From contig JAEXNR010000050.1 in assembly GCA_023439505.1 (NCBI GenBank), positions 1-61,131 on the forward strand: a stretch of 61,131 nucleotides of DNA. Direction: 5' to 3'. The notes below the pieces were generated by a model, which was not told the origin of the DNA, searched no databases, and worked only from the letters and a program-made list of their open reading frames with translations. This stretch comes from Bacillota bacterium. Lineage in GTDB: Bacteria; Bacillota; Clostridia; Lachnospirales; Lachnospiraceae. This document shows, piece after piece, positions 50,445 to 59,307 of the stretch (positions are counted from its first letter, which is position 1; every line of letters starts with the position of its first letter). The position numbers and the translations under genes are program-made.

Positions 50445-51605
50445 ATGAAGCGGGGGATATTATCTTTCATATGGCTATTGGCGTTTATCTTTATTTTTTT
50501 CGGATGCAGCAGCTCGGAAGACCATTTTAAGGACGGAAATCGTAACTTTCATAAAGGTGATTATGACCAGGCGGCAAAGGATTATTCCATGGCCATTCAA
50601 ATAAATCCCAATCGTACGGAGTATTATATAAATTATGGTATGACCCTGATAGCACTCGGCAATTATAAAGAGGCAATCACACAGCTGGAGGAAGCATATC
50701 AAGAGAAGGATATGAAGCGAATTAATGAAAATAATAAAAAAATATACAGAGCCAAGGGAATTGCCTATTATCAGATGAAACAGTATCGTCAGTCGGTAGA
50801 ACAATTAGATCTGGCGCTTGTTCAAAAGGTATTAACCGGACTGGACAAAGACATATTGTATTATAAAGCCGACGCATTAATGAAGTTAGGCTCCTATGAT
50901 GATGCAATCGCAATTTTTACTTCGATGTTATCGAAAAACGGGAAAGATGAGGTTGCATTGGCGCAGCGGGCCTATGCTTTCTACAGGCAGGGAGAGTATA
51001 CAAAAAGTGCGGAGGATTTTGACAAAGTAATTTCAATTCAACCGGATAATTATGAGTATTATATAGGAAAGTACTATTTATTACGGGATCAGGGATTGGA
51101 TTCTGAAGCCTCTTTGGTTTTGAGCCAGGCAGCCGCAATTGAAGCAAAATCAGATTTGGATCGATTTTCTTGGGCTAAAATTCATTATCTGCAAGGGGAA
51201 TATGACAAAGCTCTTGATGAGATGAATGACTGCTATACAAAAGGCTTTTCTGAGGCATACTATTACATCGGAGAGATTAACAGAGAGAAGAAGGATTATC
51301 CTGCTGCTAATTTCTATTACGAAAAATATATGGAGAAAGGGAAGGATCTAAATCCGGCTGTATATAATCAATATGGTGCCTGCCTTATGAAGCTGGGGGA
51401 ATATGAAAAGGCAGTCAAAAGTTTTGAGCTGGGCATCAAATGTCAGGATGTCACCATGAATCGGATTTTATTGAAAAACAATCTGGTCGGGTATGAATAT
51501 CTTGGTGATTACAAAAAGGCAAAGGAACTGCTGGAGCAATACGTAAATGCCTATCCGGAGGATATGGATGCCCGCAGGGAAATCGAATTTGTAAACACCA
51601 GATAA
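50445..51605 (+). CDS. Tetratricopeptide-repeat lipoprotein
   Basis: About 386 residues. A lipoprotein signal with FFGC lipobox (Cys about residue 19) is followed by about nine TPR helix pairs (for example FHKGDYDQAAKDYSMAIQINPN, YRQGEYTKSAEDFDKVISIQPD, MKLGEYEKAVKSFELGIK). ATG 50445 is 6 bp after GGAGG. It sits on the outer face of the membrane as a protein-interaction scaffold. Specific partner unknown; hflX follows 36 bp later and may be co-transcribed. Confidence 0.88.
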   Translation: MKRGILSFIWLLAFIFIFFGCSSSEDHFKDGNRNFHKGDYDQAAKDYSMAIQINPNRTEYYINYGMTLIALGNYKEAITQLEEAYQEKDMKRINENNKKIYRAKGIAYYQMKQYRQSVEQLDLALVQKVLTGLDKDILYYKADALMKLGSYDDAIAIFTSMLSKNGKDEVALAQRAYAFYRQGEYTKSAEDFDKVISIQPDNYEYYIGKYYLLRDQGLDSEASLVLSQAAAIEAKSDLDRFSWAKIHYLQGEYDKALDEMNDCYTKGFSEAYYYIGEINREKKDYPAANFYYEKYMEKGKDLNPAVYNQYGACLMKLGEYEKAVKSFELGIKCQDVTMNRILLKNNLVGYEYLGDYKKAKELLEQYVNAYPEDMDARREIEFVNTR

Positions 51606-51641
51606 GGGAAATGAGATTGGGACCACATAAGGAGGACTAAA

Positions 51642-52886
51642 ATGTCGGAATTAATTGAAATAAAGGAACAGACGGAACGTTTTATTCTGGTAGGTGTAGC
51701 ATCATCTGACCAGGATGATACAGCAGAATCCCTGGATGAGCTGGAGGAACTGGCACAGACTGCCGGAGCCGTTACCGTTGGGAAGATCATTCAGAACAGG
51801 GAAAGTGCACATCCCGGCACTTATATAGGAAAAGGAAAAATTGAGGAAGTAAGAAATCTGGCGATCGAGATGGAGGCCACAGGGATAGTATGTGACGATG
51901 AATTGTCGCCGGCACAGTTAAGAAATCTGGAAGACATGATTCAGATGAAGGTTTTGGATCGCACAATTTTGATTCTGGATATCTTTGCGGGACGTGCCTC
52001 CACCAAGGAGGGAAAAATCCAGGTGGAGCTGGCTCAGCTTCGTTACCGTGCGACCCGGCTGGTGGGACTGAGAAACTCCCTTTCAAGACTAGGTGGCGGA
52101 ATCGGTACGAGAGGTCCCGGTGAAAAGAAGCTGGAGGTGGACCGAAGATTAATTAAGGAGAGAATCACACAGCTGAAACAGGAATTGGCGGAGATCAAGC
52201 AAAACAGAGAGACCATCAGAAGCCTTCGCAGCAAAAACAGAATACCGGTGGTAGCAATTGTTGGGTATACCAATGCGGGGAAGTCTACGCTTTTAAATTA
52301 CCTGACCCATGCAGGCGTTCTGGAAGAAGATAAATTATTCGCTACACTGGATCCTACTACCAGGAACCGGAGTCTTGAAAGCGGTCAGCAGATTTTACTG
52401 ACGGACACGGTGGGATTTATTCGAAAGCTCCCTCATCATCTCATTGAATCCTTTCGCAGCACACTGGAAGAAGCCAAATATGCAGACATCATTTTGCATG
52501 TGGTTGACAGCTCCAATCCGGATGTCTATAAGCAGATGCATATTGTATATGAGACGTTGAACAGTCTGGGCGTACAGGATAAAGTAATCATAACAGCCTT
52601 TAATAAACAGGATAAGCTGGAAGCTGAGCAGATCCTGAAAGATTTTAAGGCAGATCACACAGTAAAAATCTCTGCAAAAACCGGTCAGGATGTGGATCAG
52701 TTACTGGGAGTAATTGAAAAGGTGTTAAATGAGCGCAAGATTTTGATTGAGCGTGTTTTCACCTATCAGGAAGCAGGCAAGATTCAAATGATTCGTAAAT
52801 ACGGACAATTGCTGGAAGAGGAGTATCAGCAGGATGGAATTTATGTGAAGGCATATCTTCCCAATGATATCGCCCGGACCTTGTGA
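51642..52886 (+). CDS. hflX: GTPase HflX
   Basis: 414 residues. An N-terminal HflX domain (PGTYIGKGKIEEVRNL, CDDELSPAQLRNLEDM, VLDRTILILDIFAGRASTKEGKIQVELAQLRYRATRL, GGIGTRGPGEKKLEVDRR) is followed by a GTPase domain with G1 GYTNAGKST, G3 DTVGF and G4 NKQD. It is a ribosome-splitting GTPase acting under stress. AAGGAGG precedes the ATG. Confidence 0.95.
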   Translation: MSELIEIKEQTERFILVGVASSDQDDTAESLDELEELAQTAGAVTVGKIIQNRESAHPGTYIGKGKIEEVRNLAIEMEATGIVCDDELSPAQLRNLEDMIQMKVLDRTILILDIFAGRASTKEGKIQVELAQLRYRATRLVGLRNSLSRLGGGIGTRGPGEKKLEVDRRLIKERITQLKQELAEIKQNRETIRSLRSKNRIPVVAIVGYTNAGKSTLLNYLTHAGVLEEDKLFATLDPTTRNRSLESGQQILLTDTVGFIRKLPHHLIESFRSTLEEAKYADIILHVVDSSNPDVYKQMHIVYETLNSLGVQDKVIITAFNKQDKLEAEQILKDFKADHTVKISAKTGQDVDQLLGVIEKVLNERKILIERVFTYQEAGKIQMIRKYGQLLEEEYQQDGIYVKAYLPNDIARTL

Positions 52887-53062
52887 CAAAGTTACATGTG
52901 GCATTTGCATTGGATGTCTACTACCGGATTTGGTACAAGATCTTGTGTTATATGCCAGTAAATCAGTAAAAAGAAATGAGGAAATATTGCCTGAAATACC
53001 GTAAAACAGCGTGTATCGGCTGCTCCGGAAGATTTCTTCATGGGTATTAATGACTATATTAA

Positions 53063-53109
53063 ATACTAGATATAGTATGGAAGATATAATAATTTCATAT
53101 ATCTAGTAT
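53063..53109 (+). promoter_or_regulatory. Two NrdR-box-like sites upstream of nrdD
   Basis: ACTAGATATAGT (53065-53076) and CATATATCTAGT (53096-53107) each resemble the NrdR box core CTATATATAG, and their centres are 31 bp apart, three helical turns, the usual NrdR spacing. They end 10 bp before the -35. Because the boxes are near-palindromic, the pair also reads as a terminator-like hairpin ending in T7, which could additionally serve hflX. Another palindrome, ACAAGATCTTGT, lies at 52935-52946. Confidence 0.65.
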
Positions 53110-53116
53110 TTTTTTA

Positions 53117-53145
53117 TTGACTATCCTGGCATAATCTGCTACTAT
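53117..53145 (+). promoter_or_regulatory. nrdD promoter
   Basis: TTGACT (53117-53122), 17-bp spacer, TACTAT (53140-53145), directly downstream of the NrdR-box-like pair. Confidence 0.65.
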
Positions 53146-53209
53146 TGTTTTCAGAGATTGATCCAGGAATTAATCTAATCACCAGGATGTGGGAGGGAGA
53201 CAATTACGT

Positions 53210-55585
53210 ATGATTAATGTTGCAAAAAGAGATGGTCAGGTTGCGGAATTTAACCTGAAAAAAATAAGCGAAGCCATTACAAAAGCCTTCAAAGCGACTG
53301 AGAAATTTTATACCGAAGAGATTATTAATTTATTGGCACTTCGGGTAACCGCCGATTTCCAGAAGAAAATTAAAGAAGATTTAATAAACGTAGAAGATGT
53401 TCAGGATAGTGTGGAGAATGTGTTAGAGCAGACCGGTTATACCGATGTTGCGAAGGCCTATATCCTGTACCGTAAAAATAGAGAAAAAATCCGTAATATG
53501 AAGTCTACCATATTGGATTATAAAGAGATTGTAAACAGTTATGTACAAGAGGAAGACTGGAGAGTGAAAGAGAATTCCACTGTGACCTATTCCGTGGGAG
53601 GTCTGATTCTTCATAACTCCGGATCAGTGACTGCCAATTACTGGCTTTCCGAGATCTATGATGAAGAGGTTGCCAATGCTCACCGGAACGCTGATATTCA
53701 TTTACATGATCTCTCCATGCTCACCGGATATTGTGCAGGATGGTCTTTAAATCAGCTGATCAAAGAAGGACTGGGCGGAATTCCGGGAAAGATTACTTCC
53801 TCACCTGCAGGCCATCTGTCCACGCTCTGCAATCAGATGGTAAATTTCTTGGGGATTATGCAGAATGAATGGGCCGGCGCACAGGCATTTTCTTCCTTTG
53901 ATACTTATCTGGCTCCTTTTGTTAAAGTAGATAATCTTTCTTATAAGGAAGTGAAGCAGTGTATTCAATCCTTTGTATATGGGGTGAATACACCGAGCAG
54001 ATGGGGAACACAGGCACCGTTTTCCAATGTCACCTTAGACTGGACCGTACCCAATGACCTTGCAGAACTGCCTTGTATTGTAGGTGGTAAGGAGATGGGC
54101 TTTTGTTATAAGGACTGCAAGCAGGAGATGGATATGGTAAACAAAGCCTTCATCGAGATTATGATTGAAGGAGATGCCAACGGAAGAGGGTTCCAATATC
54201 CCATTCCAACCTATTCCATTAGCAGTGATTTTGACTGGTCCGACACAGAGAATAATCGATTGTTGTTTGAGATGACAGCCAAATATGGTACCCCGTATTT
54301 CTCTAATTACATCAACAGTGATATGGAGCCCAGTGATGTTCGTTCCATGTGCTGCAGACTTCGCCTGGATCTTAGAGAATTGCGCAAAAAGACCGGTGGT
54401 TTCTTTGGCTCCGGTGAAAGTACCGGTTCCATTGGTGTTGTTACGATTAATATGCCGCGTATTGCTTACCAGTCAGCGGATGAGAATGAATTCTTCCTTC
54501 GTCTGGACCGGATGATGGATATTTCAGCCCGTTCTTTAAAAGTAAAAAGGGATGTTGTGACCAAGCTGCTGAACGAAGGATTGTATCCTTATACCAGACG
54601 CTACCTGGGATCCTTTGAGAATCATTTTTCCACCATTGGGCTGCTGGGTATGAATGAAGTGGGCTTAAATGCAGATTGGCTTGGAAAAGATATGACAGAT
54701 AAGAAAACACAGGCTTTTGCCATAAAGACGTTAAATCACATGAGAGACCGCCTCTCCGATTATCAGGAGAAATATGGTGATCTGTATAACCTGGAGGCGA
54801 CGCCGGCAGAATCAACCAGCTATCGTCTGGCAAAGCATGACAGAAAGCGTTGGCCTGACATTAAGACAGCCGGTAACGATGGAGATACCCCTTACTATAC
54901 CAACAGTTCTCATTTACCTGTTGGATATACGGAAGATATCTTTGAGGCGCTGGATATTCAGGATGAATTGCAGACACTATATACGTCAGGTACTGTATTC
55001 CATGCATTCCTTGGCGAGAAACTGCCGGATTGGCAGGCAGCCGCAAAACTGGTGAAAACCATAGCAGAGAATTACAAGCTTCCCTACTATACAATGTCAC
55101 CTACCTATTCTGTATGCAAGACCCATGGATATCTTACTGGGGAGCAGTTTACCTGTCCCCACTGTGGTGAGAAATCTGAGGTTTACAGCAGAATCACCGG
55201 TTACTACCGTCCGGTTCAAAACTGGAATGAAGGCAAGACCCAGGAATATAATAACAGAAAGCTCTATGATATTACAAATTCCAGAGACATGTCAGTGGCA
55301 AGAGCCAGCATCGAATTGGCGCCTGTCAAAGAATCAAGCACAGGAATGGAAGATGGGATGTATCTGTTTACCACCAAGACTTGTCCTAACTGCCGTATGG
55401 CAAAAGAATATTTAAAGAACTATACGTATGCGGTAGTAGATGCAGAGGATAATCCGGAGCTGGCAGCAGAATACAGCATTATGCAGGCACCTACCCTTGT
55501 TGTAATCAAGGACGGAATGGCCACAAAATATGTAAATGCTTCCAATATCAAGCGTTTTGCAGAAGAACAGCTGATCCGCCTCTAA
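53210..55585 (+). CDS. nrdD: Anaerobic ribonucleoside-triphosphate reductase with C-terminal thioredoxin-like domain
   Basis: 791 residues, longer than the usual 700-730. The ATP-cone is at residues 1-90 (INVAKRDGQVAEFNLKKISEAITKAF). The catalytic barrel includes NADIHLHDL and SPAGHLSTLCNQMVNFLG. The zinc region near 640 reads CKTHG then CPHCG, so one expected Cys is His. The glycyl-radical loop is RITGYYRP. The last about 75 residues add a redoxin domain with CPNC (MYLFTTKTCPNCRMAKEYLKNYTYAVVDAEDNPELAAEY...QAPTLVVIKDG). It makes dNTPs without oxygen. Such a fused redoxin would supply the electrons. The activase gene nrdG is not visible nearby. Confidence 0.93.
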   Translation: MINVAKRDGQVAEFNLKKISEAITKAFKATEKFYTEEIINLLALRVTADFQKKIKEDLINVEDVQDSVENVLEQTGYTDVAKAYILYRKNREKIRNMKSTILDYKEIVNSYVQEEDWRVKENSTVTYSVGGLILHNSGSVTANYWLSEIYDEEVANAHRNADIHLHDLSMLTGYCAGWSLNQLIKEGLGGIPGKITSSPAGHLSTLCNQMVNFLGIMQNEWAGAQAFSSFDTYLAPFVKVDNLSYKEVKQCIQSFVYGVNTPSRWGTQAPFSNVTLDWTVPNDLAELPCIVGGKEMGFCYKDCKQEMDMVNKAFIEIMIEGDANGRGFQYPIPTYSISSDFDWSDTENNRLLFEMTAKYGTPYFSNYINSDMEPSDVRSMCCRLRLDLRELRKKTGGFFGSGESTGSIGVVTINMPRIAYQSADENEFFLRLDRMMDISARSLKVKRDVVTKLLNEGLYPYTRRYLGSFENHFSTIGLLGMNEVGLNADWLGKDMTDKKTQAFAIKTLNHMRDRLSDYQEKYGDLYNLEATPAESTSYRLAKHDRKRWPDIKTAGNDGDTPYYTNSSHLPVGYTEDIFEALDIQDELQTLYTSGTVFHAFLGEKLPDWQAAAKLVKTIAENYKLPYYTMSPTYSVCKTHGYLTGEQFTCPHCGEKSEVYSRITGYYRPVQNWNEGKTQEYNNRKLYDITNSRDMSVARASIELAPVKESSTGMEDGMYLFTTKTCPNCRMAKEYLKNYTYAVVDAEDNPELAAEYSIMQAPTLVVIKDGMATKYVNASNIKRFAEEQLIRL

Positions 55586-55615
55586 ACAGGTTCTATATTA
55601 AATTAATCACAAATC

Positions 55616-55648
55616 GGGGAAGTAAGCTGTAATAACTGCTTACTTCCC
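55616..55648 (+). terminator. nrdD terminator
   Basis: GGGAAGTAAGC (55617-55627) pairs with GCTTACTTCCC (55638-55648), then a T/C-rich run. Confidence 0.82.
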
Positions 55649-55774
55649 TTCTTCATTCCGATTCTTTTTGATATTTATATTGCCACCCCTACCCATCTGT
55701 TGTAAAATACTTAATTAGAGAGTCCGCCGTGTCAGGCTTTCTGAAGTCAAATCTGACCGGTCAGGGTAAAGACT

Positions 55775-55820
55775 AAATTTGTGCTGATGCTCTAATTCGC
55801 GGGCATTGGCAGCATGGAGG
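55775..55820 (+). promoter_or_regulatory. Conserved leader hairpin, copy B (thyA)
   Basis: AAATTTGTGCTGATGC-TCTAATTCGC-GGGCATTGGC-AGCATGGAGG, colinear with copy A at 25045-25090. TGCTG pairs with CAGCA and ATGCTC with GGGCAT (one U-G). The element ends in the thyA ribosome binding site, so folding may influence translation. It does not match the THF, preQ1 or other riboswitch consensus that I know. Confidence 0.7.
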
Positions 55821-55826
55821 ATTACA

Positions 55827-56675
55827 ATGAGCTTAGCAGATAACATATTTATTGACATGTGCAGGGATATATTGGAAAGTGGTGTCAGTACAGAGGGAGA
55901 AAAGGTCAGACCCAAATGGGAAGATGGCACCTTTGCCTATACCATTAAGAAATTCGGGGTAGTGAACAGATATGACTTATCCAAAGAGTTCCCCGTACTA
56001 ACCTTAAGAAAGACAGCATTTAAAAGTTGTATCGATGAGATATTATGGATCTGGCAGAAAAAATCCAATCATATTCATGAGTTAAACAGTCATATATGGG
56101 ACAGTTGGGCAGATGAAGAAGGCTCCATCGGAAAGGCTTATGGGTACCAGCTGGGTGTTAAGCATATCTATAAGGAAGGAGAAATGGATCAGGTGGACCG
56201 TGTCATCTTCGATCTCACAAACAATCCCTATAGCCGCAGAATCATGACCAATCTCTATGTGCATCAGGATTTGCATGAGATGAATCTGTATCCCTGTGCA
56301 TATAGCATGACTTTTAATGTAACAAAGAAAAAGGATAGTGATCGTCTGATACTAAATGCCATATTGAACCAAAGATCTAATGATATTCTCACAGCCAATT
56401 CATGGAATGTGTGTCAGTATGCTGTATTGGTTCATATGCTGGCTCAGGTGTGCGGATTTGATGTCGGGGAATTGGTGCATGTAATTGCGGATGCGCATAT
56501 TTATGACAGACATATCCCGATCATAAAGGAATTAATCGAACGCCCTGTTTATGGTGCACCGGTATTCTGGATGAATCCAGAGGTCAGGGATTTCTACCAG
56601 TTTACGGTGGAGGACTTTAAGTTAATCGATTATAAGCATGGCGCAAAAGTTGAGAATATACCGGTGGCGATTTAA
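55827..56675 (+). CDS. thyA: Thymidylate synthase
   Basis: 282 residues. Makes dTMP from dUMP with methylene-tetrahydrofolate. Catalytic Cys in NLYPCAYSMTFNV; RRIMTNLY binds phosphate; QRSNDILTANSWNVCQYAVL and HVIADAHIYDRHI are the other family blocks. The active-site Cys is followed by Ala where most ThyA have His (PCH), which marks a divergent clostridial branch. ATG 55827 follows GGAGG. DHFR follows 46 bp later and regenerates its folate. Confidence 0.93.
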   Translation: MSLADNIFIDMCRDILESGVSTEGEKVRPKWEDGTFAYTIKKFGVVNRYDLSKEFPVLTLRKTAFKSCIDEILWIWQKKSNHIHELNSHIWDSWADEEGSIGKAYGYQLGVKHIYKEGEMDQVDRVIFDLTNNPYSRRIMTNLYVHQDLHEMNLYPCAYSMTFNVTKKKDSDRLILNAILNQRSNDILTANSWNVCQYAVLVHMLAQVCGFDVGELVHVIADAHIYDRHIPIIKELIERPVYGAPVFWMNPEVRDFYQFTVEDFKLIDYKHGAKVENIPVAI

Positions 56676-56721
56676 GAGAAACCGCAACATATTCGATTAG
56701 AAGAATGGAATGGTGATAAGG

Positions 56722-57219
56722 ATGAATTTAATCGTAGCTGTAGATCAGCGTTGGGCAATTGGCTATCAGAATAATCTGTTGGTAAGAATACCTGCGGACC
56801 AGAGGTTTTTTCGCGATGAAACCATTCATAAAGCGGTAATCATGGGAAGAAAGACTCTGGAGAGCTTTCCGGGAAAGCAACCCCTAAAGCAGCGCTTAAA
56901 TGTGGTGATTACTTCTGATCCAAATTATAGAGTTAAGGATACTATCGTGGTTCACAGTGTGGAAGAAGCATTGGAGGCTGTCAGGGATTATTCGTCAGAG
57001 GATATCTATATCATTGGGGGGGCCAGCATTTATGAGCAGATGATGCCATTGTGTGATGTGGCCCATGTCACGAAAATTGATTATGTTTATATGGCAGACA
57101 CCTATTTTCCGAATCTGGACCTGCTTCCCGAGTGGAAAATGACAGGTGAGTCGGAGGAACAGACTTATTACGATCTGATTTATACCTTTTGTAAGTATGA
57201 GAAAGTGATAAAGAAATAG
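56722..57219 (+). CDS. folA: Dihydrofolate reductase
   Basis: 165 residues. Reduces dihydrofolate with NADPH. Markers: MNLIVAVDQRWAIGYQNNLLVRIPADQRFF (the loop has RIPADQ where LP-D is usual), VIMGRKTLESFPGKQPLKQRLNVVIT, and DIYIIGGASIYEQMMPLCD. I chose ATG 56722, which has GGTGAT 4 bp upstream. It is co-transcribed with thyA. Confidence 0.93.
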   Translation: MNLIVAVDQRWAIGYQNNLLVRIPADQRFFRDETIHKAVIMGRKTLESFPGKQPLKQRLNVVITSDPNYRVKDTIVVHSVEEALEAVRDYSSEDIYIIGGASIYEQMMPLCDVAHVTKIDYVYMADTYFPNLDLLPEWKMTGESEEQTYYDLIYTFCKYEKVIKK

Positions 57220-57426
57220 AAGAGGCTGGTTTGTGTGACCCGGGTTCCATAAAATATTGATAAAGTATGGTATGAAAATCTAAAATATGCTTGAAGAAGG
57301 AAAATAACGCTAAAAAATACTTGAAAAAACAGGCAAGTAAGACTACTATATAAAATATATGAAAACGGCAGACTAAGAAAGACAGAGAAAGCACTACCGG
57401 GAAGAAAAAAAGGAAGGATGATAAGA

Positions 57427-58494
57427 ATGCTTAATATCAGAATTGAAAAAACTACAAATCCAAAGACACTGCCAGGCGCAGAGAATCCGTTGACATTTGG
57501 TACGATTTTTACAGATCATATGTTTATTATGGATTACGAAGAAGGAAAAGGTTGGTTTGATCCGCGAATTGTGCCCTATCAGCCAATCAGTCTGGAACCT
57601 TCGGCAATGGTGTTCCATTATGGACAGGAGATGTTTGAAGGATTAAAAGCATATAAAGCAGAGGATGGCAGAACCTTATTATTCCGTCCAAATAAAAATG
57701 CAGAGAGAACCAATCGGACAAACAGAAGAATCTGTATTCCTGAGATTCCGGAAGAGGATTATGTTCAGGCTATCAAAGAGCTGGTGAAGACAGATGATGC
57801 ATGGATCCCGACAAAACCGGGAACATCTCTTTATATCAGACCTTTTATTATTGCAACCGATCCCTTCCTTGGGGTAAGACCCTCCAATAAATATATGTTT
57901 ATGGTCATACTCTCACCGGTCGGCGCATACTATCCCGAAGGGTTAAATCCGGTTAAAATCTGGATTGAAGATGAATATGTCAGAGCAGTTAAGGGCGGTA
58001 TCGGTGAGGCAAAGACCGGCGGGAACTATGTAGCTTCGTTAAGATCTCAGGTGAAAGCACATGATGAGGGATATTCTCAGGTATTGTGGCTGGATGGTGT
58101 TCATAGAAAATATATTGAAGAAGTAGGAGCGATGAACATCTTCTTCAAGATTAATGGTACCATCATCACACCACAGTTAAACGGCAGTATTCTTCCGGGT
58201 GTAACCAGAGATTCGGTGCTTATGTTATGCAGGGAATGGGGCATTCCGGCAGAAGAGAGAAGAATTTCGATTGATGAGATTTTCGAAGCATCACAGCAGG
58301 GAACACTGGAAGAAGTATTCGGAACAGGTACGGCAGCTGTTATTTCTCCTGTTGGTCATCTGCGTTGGGATGAGCATATTATGAAGGTTCAGGATGGCAG
58401 CATCGGACCATTAAGTCAGAAATTATATGATACAATCACCGGAATCCAATTGGGCAGAATAAAAGACGGCCATAATTGGACGGTAGAGGTATAA
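57427..58494 (+). CDS. ilvE: Branched-chain amino acid aminotransferase
   Basis: 355 residues, fold-type IV PLP enzyme. Transfers amino groups between Leu/Ile/Val and 2-oxoglutarate. Markers: FHYGQEMFEGLKAY, FRPNKNAERTNRTNRRICIP, YIRPFIIATDP, PLP-Lys in GIGEAKTGGNYVASL, EEVGAMNIFF and GSILPGVTRDSVL. AAGGA lies upstream of ATG 57427. No T-box leader was found in the 207-bp upstream gap. Confidence 0.95.
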   Translation: MLNIRIEKTTNPKTLPGAENPLTFGTIFTDHMFIMDYEEGKGWFDPRIVPYQPISLEPSAMVFHYGQEMFEGLKAYKAEDGRTLLFRPNKNAERTNRTNRRICIPEIPEEDYVQAIKELVKTDDAWIPTKPGTSLYIRPFIIATDPFLGVRPSNKYMFMVILSPVGAYYPEGLNPVKIWIEDEYVRAVKGGIGEAKTGGNYVASLRSQVKAHDEGYSQVLWLDGVHRKYIEEVGAMNIFFKINGTIITPQLNGSILPGVTRDSVLMLCREWGIPAEERRISIDEIFEASQQGTLEEVFGTGTAAVISPVGHLRWDEHIMKVQDGSIGPLSQKLYDTITGIQLGRIKDGHNWTVEV

Positions 58495-58505
58495 GGAGGA
58501 AAAGG

Positions 58506-59003
58506 ATGAATCAGCTGTATGCGGAAGCAGGAGTAAAACGTAAAGACGATGCAAAGACCATGGGGCTTAGAGTACTTTTATTTCTTGGCATTGCTCTTGG
58601 CGCGATTATCTTACTTGTGGGAGGCGCTTTTGGTATCGTTGGAGTTATAGTGGCTGTGGTAATGATCTATTTGTTACCGAGATTGAATGTGGAATATGAA
58701 TATGTATTTGTAGATGGTCAGTTGGATTTTGACCGAATTTCGGGGCAGGCGAAAAGAAAGACCTTACTTCGGATTGATTTTGAACAGGTGGAGATTATGG
58801 CCCCCCATCATTCCCATTCCCTGGACAGCTATCGCAATATGGATTGTATCAAAAAGGATTTTTCCTCCGGTACACAAAACAATAATACTTACGCAATTGC
58901 TGCAAATGTTGATGGTAAAAAATATCTCATTTATTTTGAGCCAAATGAAATGATGTTAAACATGATAAAACAAAAGAGCCCGAGAAAGGTTACTAATTTC
59001 TAA
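58506..59003 (+). CDS. Small membrane protein, unknown (possibly DUF6106)
   Basis: 165 residues: MNQLYAEAGVKRK start, a long hydrophobic hairpin at about 24-57 (LLFLGIALGAIILLVGGAFGIVGVIVAVVMIYLLPRL), then a soluble domain (YEYVFVDGQLDFDRISGQAKRKT). AAGGAGG lies before ATG 58506, 11 bp after ilvE. Length and opening remind me of the Lachnospiraceae family DUF6106. Function unknown. Confidence 0.75.
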   Translation: MNQLYAEAGVKRKDDAKTMGLRVLLFLGIALGAIILLVGGAFGIVGVIVAVVMIYLLPRLNVEYEYVFVDGQLDFDRISGQAKRKTLLRIDFEQVEIMAPHHSHSLDSYRNMDCIKKDFSSGTQNNNTYAIAANVDGKKYLIYFEPNEMMLNMIKQKSPRKVTNF

Positions 59004-59034
59004 TCTATTATCAGGTGTGACTTAAAATAGTAGA

Positions 59035-59103
59035 ACGAAATACATGACAGGTTCTAAACCAAGGATGGCAGAACACATGTATTTCGTTTTTTTGTTTGTT
59101 TTT
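59035..59103 (+). terminator. Terminator before guaB
   Basis: ACGAAATACATG (59035-59046) pairs with CATGTATTTCGT (59086-59097), followed by a T run. Confidence 0.85.
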
Positions 59104-59175
59104 CACTGCTTTCTATTAGAAGAACTTATAGGAATTGCCACATGAAAAAATAAATTGAACTTCGACTAATTACTG

Positions 59176-59229
59176 TTGACAAGGTAGGGATAATTGGTTA
59201 TACTTTTAAAAATTATAAGCGAAACGCTT
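59176..59229 (+). promoter_or_regulatory. guaB promoter and adjacent palindrome
   Basis: TTGACA (59176-59181), 17-bp spacer, TATACT (59199-59204). About 12 bp downstream, at the expected transcript start, lies AAGCG-AAA-CGCTT (59217-59229), a perfect inverted repeat that could be an operator or a 5' stabilising hairpin. No guanine riboswitch was recognised. Confidence 0.65.
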
Positions 59230-59307
59230 GTTTTACTGTAAAATATTAAGAAGTGTACCCCAAACAATGATGAAATGAAACGAGAAGAAAGTGAGGAGAT
59301 TATCAAG

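Noticed and set aside
55775..55820. Known THF riboswitch upstream of thyA
   Set aside because: The sequence is too short and lacks the conserved THF riboswitch cores; the same element precedes an esterase unrelated to folate.
57220..57426. T-box leader for ilvE
   Set aside because: No T-box sequence, specifier loop or terminator pair was seen in the gap.
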